A DNA stretch of 11,563 nucleotides, taken from NCBI GenBank assembly GCA_025201705.1, contig MU617518.1:1-11563 (forward strand), given 5' to 3'. The stretch is from Dissophora ornata. Taxonomy: Eukaryota; Mortierellomycota; Mortierellomycetes; Mortierellales; Mortierellaceae. The notes under the pieces were generated by a model that was not told the origin of the DNA, searched no databases, and worked only from the letters and a program-made list of their open reading frames with translations. Shown here piece after piece: positions 1-8,300 of this stretch; position 1 is the first letter of the stretch, and every line of letters begins with the position of its first letter. A program made the translations under genes and the position numbers.

Positions 1-226
1 TAATCATGGTGAGTTTGTTCCCGAACCGCTCAATATCCTTCTGCAACATCCTGTTGGCGATTTCCTGTGGGTGGTTTGAATAAGCGTTGTTGATGACGCG
101 AAAACAAGTCCCCAGTACATCCAAGTAGCGTTGTCCGGTGGTCATACTGGCAAGGATGGAATGGTACAACAGGACAGGGTTGTAGCCCTTCCTGCGAGTA
201 AAGGGATACCAATCAAACAGCCCCAT
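1..226 (-). CDS. 5' part of a gene, possibly an XPG/FEN-like nuclease (partial)
   Basis: The minus strand is open from the ATG at 226-224 to the window edge, giving 75 complete codons, so the 3' part is missing. The start has a strong context (ACCATGG) and the protein begins MGLFDWYPFTRRKGY. It continues with a hydrophobic segment around residues 33-50 (RYLDVLGTCFRVINNAYS) and a basic/acidic helix-like stretch at 56-71. A short MG-x-LF start, then an aspartate in a hydrophobic strand (D36), is what the XPG N-terminal domain shows: its MG-[IV]-x-GL start and first metal-binding aspartate. I recall many such XPG-like genes in Mortierella-type fungi. The Gly-Leu/Phe motif is imperfect and the rest of the catalytic core lies outside the window, so the family call is tentative; that it is coding is more secure. 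There is no intron in the visible part. Confidence 0.55.
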   Translation of the reverse strand, partial: MGLFDWYPFTRRKGYNPVLLYHSILASMTTGQRYLDVLGTCFRVINNAYSNHPQEIANRMLQKDIERFGNKLTMI

Positions 227-459
227 GGTAGTCGGGGCATGTGCTTTTTGGGTGGGAAGAAAGAGTGTTGAAGTGGATAGTTGTTTGCGCGGACCAGGTG
301 AAGTTTGGGCAAGAGTGGTAAGTGAGGCGAGTCTTTGACCGGTCCTCGATGACTACGATGAAATGCTTATTTCCACCAAGAATTTCAACCAATGGGCGAG
401 CCACTGGGATCAGTAGTGGCAGGACGAGGGTTCAAAGTTCTTTGTGAATCCACAAGTCA
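227..459 (-). promoter_or_regulatory. Upstream region of the left-edge minus-strand gene
   Basis: On the minus strand this segment leads into the ATG at 226. The last 40 bases are pyrimidine- and A-rich, as in fungal leaders. A CCAAT pentamer sits on the plus strand at 389-393, about 165 bases before the start codon. I see no TATA box. The two short open frames here have ordinary composition and no family resemblance, so I do not call them genes. Confidence 0.3.
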
Positions 460-838
460 TTATGGGTTTACGCAACCTGTTTCCACCCAATCGGCCTTTA
501 CGGGTATGATCATGCCACCTAGTAGGCCGCCAAAGCATCGCGAGCCTGTATGTTGATGGCGTCGCTTCCCAGCCCAGCAAGTATTGGACGCCTCGTTGAC
601 TTGGACAGTTCTCTGTTCTTCAGAATCCAAGTAGACTGGAGACCGACCACCTGTGTTAGAATGTTCGACGTGAAAACAAGAGAGAGGTCCTCGACAAACG
701 AGGATCACATGCACATGTGAAAACGCCCACAAAGTCATTTCCGCACTCTGGGGCCCGAGGCATCCGCTCCTTGCTTGCATTTTCCATCGTCGATCTGCAC
801 TGCCTTGAAGTATGCCTATCCGCCATCCTGACCCCCAT
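460..838 (-). pseudogene. Possible frameshifted coding relic, family unknown
   Basis: No single frame is convincing, but three minus-strand frames each hold a protein-like piece in the right order. About 815-738 reads AYFKAVQIDDGKCKQGADAS and a few more residues before a TGA. About 705-520 reads SSFVEDLSLVFTSNILTQVV, then a basic stretch and INIQARDALAAY, ending in TAG. About 520-460 continues in a third frame with GGMIIPVKADWVETGCVNP and a TAA. Hydrophobic and charged residues alternate as in folded proteins, and the frame switches are small, which fits an old gene decayed by indels. I cannot name a family. It could instead be chance open sequence; codon statistics or a translated search would decide. 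Confidence 0.28.
688..720. repeat. Two adjacent perfect inverted repeats
   Basis: TCCTCG (688-693) pairs with CGAGGA (699-704) across a 5-base loop. The very next bases, TCACATG (705-711), pair with CATGTGA (714-720) across a 2-base loop. The second repeat contains the palindrome CACATGTG. It could be a binding-site pair or part of the decayed gene here. Confidence 0.5.
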
Positions 839-952
839 TTCTCACCATTTTACTGACATTGTCGTAACCATGCCAGGCGAGTCCTGTTCAGAAAAGCGAC
901 TTTCCTTTATCCAGGTTTGTTCGTTTTCTTCACCTACCATTCCTTGTTGTCG

Positions 953-1041
953 GCATAAATCTCGCCAATGCATAAATCCGCAGACTTCTTGTCTTTCTTC
1001 TCTCTCTCTTTATTGACTGATCACTGTTCTTGAATACTAAT
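953..1041 (+). promoter_or_regulatory. Promoter-like segment before the plus-strand open frame
   Basis: The 9-mer GCATAAATC occurs twice, at 953-961 and 970-978, 17 bases apart, each holding a TATA-like ATAAAT core. A pyrimidine tract follows (about 988-1013), then an A/T-rich stretch to the ATG at 1042. TATA-like element, CT tract, then ATG is a common fungal promoter plan. No transcription start can be fixed from sequence alone. Confidence 0.35.
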
Positions 1042-1743
1042 ATGCCCACCCTGAACGCCACCTGCCAACAAGATGACACCGAGGACACTGAGGACGGTGA
1101 TGATAAAGGCAAATACAGCGAGGGTAATGGTGATGTCAAAGATACCACGGATGATACCTCAGAACCGCAAGAATCTCGCGCAGTGCTGGCCAAGATGCTG
1201 AAGCTGTCCAAGTCCCACAGTATGACTGCGAAACAAGTCGACAACGCTCCACACACGCGCAAGATCGCAAAGCGGAGAGAGAAGGAGTTCAAAAAACCGG
1301 GTTCCAAAAGGTCCGGGAAGCTTTGCAACTGATATCCAAAAGAAACTTCGCTGGCGACAGCACAGACAATCGAGGATATTGACATGGCCTACGCCGCTCG
1401 CTGTCACGTGCGCGATATTCTACGGAACTGCAGACCGCCCAAGGGCCGACTCAAGCAGCTACACAATCAGAGACTCCACGCGGATCGCGCGTGGACAAAG
1501 TTGTGTGCCGCTGATAGGCGCTACGCGCAACGACATACCCTCAAGTCTCGGCAGCAAGAACTAGCGTCAGAGCCAGGTTCGTCATCCACTGCTTTGTCAC
1601 TGTCACCATCAGCGGCGCTTCCAACACCAGTCAAGAAGCACTGGAATCGCCTCCAAGCTCACGACATCAACCATCGATGCAATAATGGGTGCCTCATTGA
1701 GAAGCGGATTTATATTGGTATTTACATATTTTTGGGCTGGTAA
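1042..1743 (+). pseudogene. Unrecognised basic protein ORF with an internal break
   Basis: From the ATG at 1042 the frame is open to a TGA at 1330-1332. The same frame reopens at once and runs to a TAA ending at 1743. The first part has an acidic low-complexity segment (about residues 10-50, rich in D, E, G, T), then a basic helix-like segment (HTRKIAKRREKEFKKP). Around 1300 a shift into the neighbouring frame gives the more natural FQKVREALQLISKRNFAGDS; around 1364 the original frame resumes with IEDIDMAYAARCHVRDILRN and a long Arg/Lys-rich helical stretch. So the break looks like two compensating one-base indels. I found no GT-AG intron that removes it in frame. The last 20 or so codons look non-coding. 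It may be a recently broken gene or carry a sequence error. I recognise no family. Confidence 0.4.
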
Positions 1744-1999
1744 AGTTAGAAAGCGTGCAATCGCTCCACTAATCCGCGCCATATTACCGAATCACGCTGA
1801 CGACAACCAGTAGTTTGAGGTGACCCTTGTTGGCATATCCTTCCAAGCTTAAGCCCTGTTTCGGGAAGGAAGCTGGCGCGCCTTCTGACAGCATCACACG
1901 CCAAAGGTGAAGTGACTTGTCGTGTTTACTTTCGCACATTGACTACGGGTAATTTGACTAAATTATTTGAAAATAAAAACTCTTGACTCCTTGGTGCCT
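1744..1999. other. Spacer between convergent open frames
   Basis: This is the 3' side of both the plus-strand frame ending at 1743 and the minus-strand gene ending at 2000. An AATAAA lies on the plus strand at 1972-1977 in an A/T-rich patch (about 1950-1980). On the minus strand the same patch reads AAATAAT, a plausible weak poly(A) signal for the membrane-protein gene. I see no gene here. Confidence 0.4.
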
Positions 2000-3132
2000 C
2001 TAATAATTTTCAGTGTAGGACTCGACCGTGACAGAGATATGAGTATCTGTAGGCGCAACCTGCTTCTCGTTGCTTGTGACATTGTTGTTGGTGTTCTGAT
2101 TAGCGATACCCCGACTAGCCTTGTCCGTTGTGTGCGTTCTGCGGGCGCGAGAGGTGACCCAATGGACTGTGCACGCGTTGAGTGTCACGTCAAGCGTGCA
2201 TGACAGCAGGCAGAGGACAGAGTCTTCGTAGCCACGGTAGTACACCAACGTAAACACATTGCCCGAGCTAAGAATAAGAGCGACCACGGACCCTGTGAAT
2301 GTGCGACTCGCAACCTGGCGAAGCTTTCCTTTGCTGGGGCCTTGGAGGACAGATGTCGTGCTCATGAGAGGACGAATAAAGAGAACCGTGAGCCAGCATG
2401 AAATAAAGATGTCGTAAAGAATGAGCACAATTGACGCCAGAGGTTTTAAGCCAATGAAACACTGTTCGTCATCGTTGATGACTGCGACACGGTTAAGGAT
2501 CATGAGGACCAGGATGACGGTGTACGGCGTCAAGAGCATGATATTGAAGCGGTAGAGCTAAACTCAAGAAACAGGCAGACATGAGTCAGAACGGGAAGCT
2601 CAGGTGGCGATGGGGGACTTTGACTACTGTTGTCAAAAGTAAAGACTGATCCCACGGCATCTTACCATGGTATCTTTCCGTGTGGTCGTGACGGAGCTCA
2701 CAACGTAGACCTTTTCAATCAGGAACAGGTAAATGACAATCTTTGAGGCCGCATACAGGGACAAGCACACGAAGATGGAGAGCGTGCACGACATGATGTT
2801 TCCAGCATTGGTCGATGATAGGATTGCGGCGATAGTAGTGAAGGACCATGAGATGACATATAGCGAGATGACCAGGCCACGTGCATAGTTGATGTTGGCC
2901 ATGTTGGTACCGGAGGTCTTGCGTCCAAAGAGGACAGACATCAATGAGATGGCAAGAAGCGACACCAGTAAGGAGATGATGCCTGTGTTCATTAAAAGAG
3001 CAAGAACGGTACAAACGTTTTTAGTTTATCGTCAACAAGGTTTGGTGCACGGAACCATGGCTCCAGTATGCAAGAATGCAAGAAAGTGACCAGACAGAAG
3101 AACGTACTGGGTACATCTGGGCGTTGTGCCAT
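2000..3132 (-). CDS. Seven-transmembrane protein of unknown function, three exons
   Basis: Exons are 3132-3108, 2982-2666 and 2557-2000 (stop TAG 2002-2000). The introns, 3107-2983 (donor GTACGT) and 2665-2558 (donor GTAAGA), leave a 299-residue frame. I chose ATG 3132 because it is the first ATG after the TATA box, sits in a good context (CTACAATGG), and its 25-nt exon splices in frame into the first helix. The ATG at 2992 falls inside intron 1. Predicted helices lie at about 10-28, 44-63, 71-95, 121-141, 151-178, 201-221 and 224-248. There is no signal peptide. LIEKVYVV ends helix 3, a basic loop precedes helix 6, HWVTSRARR ends helix 7, and a polar Asn/Thr-rich tail covers about 250-299. 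Seven helices with a hydrophilic C-tail suggest a receptor-like protein, but I see no diagnostic motif of a named GPCR class. The function is unknown. Confidence 0.82.
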
Positions 3133-3370
3133 TGTAGAGGGGAGAGTGGGGGTTTACAAGGATCGGAGAGGTTGTGAGCTGGGGAGAGGAGATGCAGGAC
3201 TGAGGAGCTGTGGTGAATAGTGGAAAGCGAGTGTGCGAGATATCTTTCAAGATGCCAGTCCAAGCTGTCCGTTGCGCGCGTGGGAGGGATTGTAGAAAAA
3301 AGAGAGACGGCCTAAAAGAAAGAGTGGTAGCAGAAAAACGGTCGAGGGTGCCGCAAGGCGCTTTTATACA
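3133..3370 (-). promoter_or_regulatory. TATA box and leader of the seven-helix protein gene
   Basis: TATAAAAG lies on the minus strand at 3368-3361, about 230 bases before the ATG at 3132. Downstream of it, on the coding strand, the sequence is pyrimidine-rich (about 3330-3285 and 3185-3133), like a fungal leader. No ATG occurs between the expected start site (about 3335) and 3132, which supports the start choice. Confidence 0.5.
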
Positions 3371-3966
3371 GACCAGATCCAGGCCGCTGCCGTCGTTAGC
3401 GGCGGGGCACCCGAAGAAATGGTAACGCTTATCCCTGGAACGTAAAAACAGCGGGGCCGTCAACATCGTTACATTAAGGCAGTACTCCTTGAACTGTCTC
3501 TACGGTTGAGGCTGTTTGCTCCGCCATGGCCCATTCCCTGCTACGCACTCTGCCCCTCTGCCATTCATTCTCTTCTCCACCGTCTCCTGTTTCCCTCTTT
3601 TCAACCGACAGCTAACAGGCGTCAGGCTGACCTTGCTTTTGTTCTTTTGGAAACGCGACAAGACAAAGGAATGCAGACATTCCCTTGACGACGTTAGCGA
3701 CATGGTCTAAAGACGGCACTCGGTTGTGCAATTTGGAGCCGTTTGATATCATTTTATTTTTTCAAGATCCTTTCGTGCTCATTATTTACAGACAGCTTGT
3801 TGCAGAATAACTGTAACGAGGAGCCAAGATGCCATCATGTTCTGCGAATGTACCAAGGGGGTGATCTTTTTGTAACGGTGCGGCGGCAATCAGTAATCAA
3901 TATGGAACGACAAAGCCAAATGATTAGTCTGCAAAAGCAAGGGGACAACAGGGGGATGCTGAAATC

Positions 3967-4126
3967 AGAGAGAGAGAATGAGGCGAGAGAGGGAGAGAGA
4001 GGGAGAGATCTCAGAGGCGCGAAGCACAAGCAAGGGAAGTGCGGATGCGAAAGAATGACAAGGCACGTATGCAGAGTCATCCGCCTGATTTCAGGAGCGA
4101 AATGAAAGAGAGAGAGAGAGGGGGAG
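3967..4126. repeat. GA-rich low-complexity tract with a 23-bp mirror repeat
   Basis: GA dinucleotide runs occur at 3967-3977, 3985-4008 and 4107-4121. Bases 3986-4008 form an exact mirror repeat: AGAGA, GGG, AGAGAGA, GGG, AGAGA. An all-purine mirror repeat of this kind can adopt triplex (H-DNA) structure under supercoiling. The palindrome GAGATCTC follows at 4005-4012. Confidence 0.6.
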
Positions 4127-4284
4127 GCGCGCAGACCTGTGGATAGAGGAGCCATCAATGGCCCCGGCACCGTCTGCAGTGATGCTCAGAACCCAAAGGA
4201 GTCATTTATCCATTAGTCCGTGTGCCCCTTCCTCGACCTCTGGATTCGTTATTCCCTAACCTGACTTGTCTCCCCACCAGAATC

Positions 4285-4330
4285 TCTGCCTGCCTCTGCC
4301 TGCCTCTCTCTCTGTCTGTCTCCGTCTCCT
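4285..4330. repeat. CTGCCTGCCT / CTGTCTGTCTC imperfect tandem repeat
   Basis: Short pyrimidine units (CTGCCTGCCT twice, a CT run, then CTGTCTGTCTC and CGTCTCCT) follow one another. This is a degenerate microsatellite in the intergenic spacer, with no sign of a coding role. Confidence 0.55.
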
Positions 4331-4816
4331 CAGAAAGCCTCTGTTTGCATCCCTAGTGCTATTGAGTTATAATCCACGACACGGTACGTGCAAATATAAG
4401 CACTATCGCATCGAGGAGTAAGCAGCACCCAAAACTGTTACTTGGTCGCCCCCTTTCCTGTAGTGCTGAGAATGCAGCCGTGAAGGCTCCTTTTTCCGAA
4501 TAGAAACCAAAGTGCATTTACGTGGCGCAATGAGCCAGCTTTCTAGCGACCGATATCCCCACATTCCAGAACCCATCCCTCGATCAGTTTCTAAGAAAGA
4601 GAAAGAGAGCAGTGGATTAGGCAGCTTGCTGACAAACATGGAAATAACTATAACCCCGCGTATTCTTGCTCTTCCATTGCTTGAGCAGCAATCCGGCTCC
4701 CTTGTGCGTGTGACAAGATCTTTCTCTTCCTGGGAGGTTGGCTGTGGCATTGGAGGTGCTTCTTTGCTTCCTTGCCACAAGGGAGTGGGTCAACTAAAAT
4801 TATGTTCTTATTTTTT

Positions 4817-4864
4817 TCGCGTTTCGCGACGGCGGGGAGACGCGTAGGAGGGAAGTACGCGTCT
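4817..4864. promoter_or_regulatory. Cluster of CGCG inverted repeats (MCB/SCB-like) upstream of the debranching enzyme gene
   Basis: TCGCG (4817-4821) and CGCGA (4825-4829) form an inverted repeat around TTT; read on the minus strand they include CGCGAAA, an SCB-like site. AGACGCGTA (4838-4846) and TACGCGTCT (4856-4864) are exact inverted copies 9 bases apart, each with the ACGCGT core of the MluI cell-cycle box bound by MBF in yeasts. The cluster lies about 385-430 bases before the debranching enzyme ATG. Site identity is by consensus only; binding is inferred. Confidence 0.4.
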
Positions 4865-5092
4865 GAGCACGCCAACAGGTACGCGAGCTGCGTGCGTGGA
4901 GAAGAGAAAAACGGACTGTGCCGCAACGCGCCCTCATCCAGATCCTCCGTCCCAAACCCTCTGTCTCATGCCTCACTCCTCGCCTTCCCGCCACTCCTAG
5001 CGCGTCCCTTCGAATGACGAATTGAACTGTACGCTGCTTGCGAGTCCACGTCACTGCCGCACCATGTAGCTGCGTCTGCCCAACCCTCGTCA

Positions 5093-5246
5093 TTCTCCTC
5101 CTCTTCTTCCTCGTCCTCCTCGTTTTTTTCGTCCTCTCCACTTCTCCCTCCTTCTCTTTCTCTCGATCTCTTCTCTCATCCCCCAGCTGCCCCAATTCGA
5201 CATCTTGCAGAGCGCATCCGACATTTATGCATCTCGCTTTGTTCCA
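5093..5246 (+). promoter_or_regulatory. CT-rich promoter/5' leader of the debranching enzyme gene
   Basis: About 90 bases (5093-5185) are almost all C and T, followed by mixed sequence to the ATG at 5247. Such pyrimidine tracts mark the transcription start zone of many fungal genes. No TATA box is clear. A TTGCAG at 5205-5210 could be a splice acceptor for a leader intron, but I cannot identify a matching donor with confidence. Confidence 0.45.
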
Positions 5247-5250
5247 ATGA
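5227..5250 (+). CDS. uORF of 7 codons overlapping the debranching enzyme start
   Basis: An ATG at 5227 opens MHLALFQ and ends in TGA at 5248-5250. That stop shares two bases with the main ATG at 5247-5249, an ATGA overlap. It is the nearest upstream ATG to the main start, and both starts have a pyrimidine at position -3, so neither context is strong. If the transcript begins in the CT tract, ribosomes would meet this ATG first and could reinitiate or leak through. A regulatory role is inferred. Confidence 0.45.
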   Translation: MHLALFQ

Positions 5251-5324
5251 GCGAAACCGAACCCATCACTATCTATCGTATCGAGCTCGACGACGACGGC
5301 TCGCCAGCAGAGAACTCGTCGGTA

Positions 5325-5362
<38 letters not shown>

Positions 5363-8300
5363 AGAAACCGGAGCAAAACGGCCGAACGATCGCTACGCGA
5401 CTCCAGGGGAGGTATCGGGTGTGAGCAGTAATAACGGCGTGTGCTGACAACGTGTTCCCCTACCCCTTGTCGTGCAGTACTATCGTCTTTCTCCCGCCGA
5501 CACACCCTACATCTTACGGTTCAAGGTCATCGCAGGGTCATTGGCGTCGAACCAAGGCATTGTTTGGACAAACTATCCCCCAGAGGGGTAAGTGCTAACA
5601 ACGCCGCTCTTGACAGAATACACACATTCCGCTAGTCTAAATACTATGCTCCCCCTCCTTTGTCCTTACTGACTCGTTGTTTTTTTCCCTTGTGCACACG
5701 AACGATGTGTGATTCGTAGAAAGCCTTTCAAGCGCAACGAGTTCTACAAGCATGTGTAAGGAGTTTTGCAGCCTGGCTTATCTTATCCCCTCGCTCTGAC
5801 CAACATGGTTTGTTGTTTGCATCGGGCTTATCGTCTAAACACTCAATATCTGATACCCCAAACTGCTCAGTCTCGCTGGTATAGAGCCCGAATGTGATCT
5901 GAAGATCACCAGCGCAGGCGCATACGAGTATTATGTTGAGCACTCACCTTTCCTTCAGGACGGATCGGTGGTCTGGAGTCGCTCCAAGACTGGCTTCTTC
6001 GTTGTTGATCCACAGCTGACTCTGACAAGCCGAGATGGCTCGTCCAGTATCACCTCGCTACCATTGGAGGGGCTTGTCATCGAGTCCGTTGTGCCCAAGT
6101 GGATGGGCAAGCTATCTGAATGGAAGCCTCATCTCGAGACCATTGCAAAATCCGGGTACAACATGATTCATTTCGTGCCGTTGCAGTACAGAGGCATCTC
6201 CAATTCGCCCTACTCGATCTTTGATCAGTTAAAGTTCGACCCCCATCTGTTTGAGGAGGAGGACTTGGAAAAGTCGGAGGAGGAACAGCGCGCCCTTGTC
6301 AAGGATAAGATTAGCGAGATCGAGACCAAGTACGGTGCGCTTTCGTTGACTGATATTGTCTGGAACCACACCGCGTGCAACTCGACGTGGCTCTGGGACC
6401 ACCCCGAATCAGGTACAAGAAGGCCGCCTTGCCGTCCTTTCAATGGACTTTAATGTTATCATGCTGCCTAAGGCGTTGTCGTGTCAAACGAAGTGGCGCA
6501 ACATGGCCGGATGTCCTCTACATGCATGTTTACCCCAGTGTATGAATTGAACCTCTCTTCCTAGGCTACAATCTACATAATTCACCGCATCTGATTGCAG
6601 CGTTCGAGTTAGACAGCGCTCTTCTCCGCTTTTCAGCAAAGATCGCTGACCACTCGAGTCCGTTCCCATCTGACGTCAAGACCACACAGGAACTTGACGA
6701 AATCATGACAGAGCTCCGCCGCACCGTTTTTAGCGAAATCAAGCTGTGGGAATTCTACGTTGTTGATGTCATTTTGTCAGTGCAGGAGTTCAAGGACGCG
6801 ATCGACGCCAAGACCCCGTACAGCAAAAACTTGTTTGACCACAGCGCCTTGAGCAAGATGACTCTTAAGGAAAGGGCCGCTATCCTGACTGAGGCCGCCC
6901 TGTCTGGAATAGAAACGCACGGAGATCGCCACCACAAGAAAATGACGACCTCCGTGGCAGTTTCATTCATGGCTACACTGCTGAACCTTGACGTTACCAT
7001 GTCCGAGACATTCTCAATGGAGACCCTCCTCGAAGAGTACAAGACGGTGCTGAACGAAGTCAATCTCGAGTTCTACAAGGCATATGACAGGGACGTGGAC
7101 ATCATCGTCACCAATATCGAGAGCCGATTCAAGTACATACGCTTGGATGAACATGGACCTAAAATGGGGCCTATTACAGAAGAGTAAGAACACTTGAGGT
7201 CCCAGGCATCGTGAAGTGTGCAGGCACGGCATGGCTGAAGGCTGATGGCCCCCTATTGACATATGTTTGCATTATACTAGAAATCCTCTTGTGGAGACAT
7301 ACTTCACGAGATTGCCTTTGAATGAACGCACCGAGGCTCATCCGCCTGGCTCGTTGGCACTTGTCAATAACGGCTGGATCTGGAATGCGGATCCTCTTCG
7401 GGACTTTGCCGGCAAGGACAGCCACGCCTATCTTCGTCGAGAGGTCATCATTTGGGGAGACTGTGTCAAGCTCCGTTACGGAAAGGGGCCTGTAAGTTGT
7501 CGCAAACAAGCTTATGTAGTGAAATACAAACCTCTCTGTCGAAAATTAGACCCTGTTCTTATAACAGTTGTCTCATAGGAGGATGTACCATGGCTCTGGG
7601 AGCGCATGAAGGAGTATACGATCCAATCAGCACGCCTTTTCCACGGTTTCAGGATCGACAACTGTCACTCGACGCCAATCCACTTAGCTCAGTATCTGCT
7701 CGATGCGGCCCGCGAAGTGCACCCCAACCTGTATGTTGTTGCAGAGCTGTTCACAGGCTCTGAGGAGATGGACATTCGTTTTGTCAGTCGTCTAGGCATC
7801 AACTCTCTCATTCGAGAGGCCATGCAAGCATGGGAGCCTCGCGAGTTGAGCCGCCTTGTGCATCGCCACGGCGTCAAGCCCGTTGGTACGTACCTTGTGC
7901 ATCTTCTATGGCTAAAATACCTGGCTCCACCCTACAATATGGTCGTGGCGTTCCTAATGTCTGCTCTATGATGATTGAACGATTACCAGGCGGCATGGAT
8001 CGAAGCAGTCTCTGTGAAGACGTACCATGGACAGGGGCGGACGGCAAGGTCGTTCCCAGCAGAGTTACACCCCTGGTTGGCTCCCACCCTCACGCACTCT
8101 TTATGGACTGCACCCACGACAATGAAACCCCCAACCAAAAGAGACGGGCAGAGGTAAACGTCTCATTGGATACCCTATCGTGAGCATGTTTAACTTGTAG
8201 GACCTATGCGCTGACGTGAATGCTCTTCTGTGTATCATTTAGGACACGCTTTCAAATGCTGGACTCGTGTGCATGACCTCTTGTGCCATTGGGTCTGTCA

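Larger units (their letters stand above)
3371..4789. other. Divergent intergenic spacer without a convincing gene
   Basis: Open frames here are short, biased by low-complexity tracts, or antisense to each other, and none resembles a known family. I saw no tRNA cloverleaf or internal promoter boxes. The plus strand is purine-rich at 3967-4008 and 4105-4126 and pyrimidine-rich at about 4255-4330. These could be promoter-proximal tracts or an untranslated transcript; the sequence does not decide. Confidence 0.5.

Noticed and set aside
930..1385. 151-codon minus-strand open frame
   Set aside because: Low-complexity Ser/Val-rich shadow of the acidic repeat on the plus strand; no recognisable domain.
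2633..2992. Start of the seven-helix gene at the ATG at 2992, with the frame ending at 2633
   Set aside because: The ATG lies between a GT donor (3107) and an AG acceptor (2983), and the 3' end of this frame reads past the GTAAGA donor at 2665. The three-exon model explains both.
3743..4105. 120-codon plus-strand open frame in the intergenic spacer
   Set aside because: The second half is translated GA-repeat and the first half resembles no family; the opposite strand is equally open there.
4107..4126. Stress-response element (AGGGG) for the debranching enzyme gene
   Set aside because: The match lies inside a GA/G-rich tract over 1.1 kb from the start codon, where such 5-mers are expected by chance.
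4403..4780. 125-codon minus-strand open frame
   Set aside because: No domain, no leader or splice context, and an equally long frame on the opposite strand.
3371..4789. tRNA, snRNA or CRISPR array in the long spacer
   Set aside because: No cloverleaf with A and B box, no snRNA signature and no regularly spaced repeats; only microsatellite-like tracts.
5205..5447. Debranching enzyme start extended upstream to 5205, or reading through intron 1
   Set aside because: The codon at 5205 is TTG, not ATG, and the Arg-Glu repeat downstream is the intronic microsatellite; splicing at 5322/5477 restores family sequence.
4800..5450. 216-codon minus-strand open frame across the debranching enzyme promoter and exon 1
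   Set aside because: Its Arg/Lys/Glu and Ser/Leu repeats come from the CT tract and the AG microsatellite, and it runs antisense over a secure exon.
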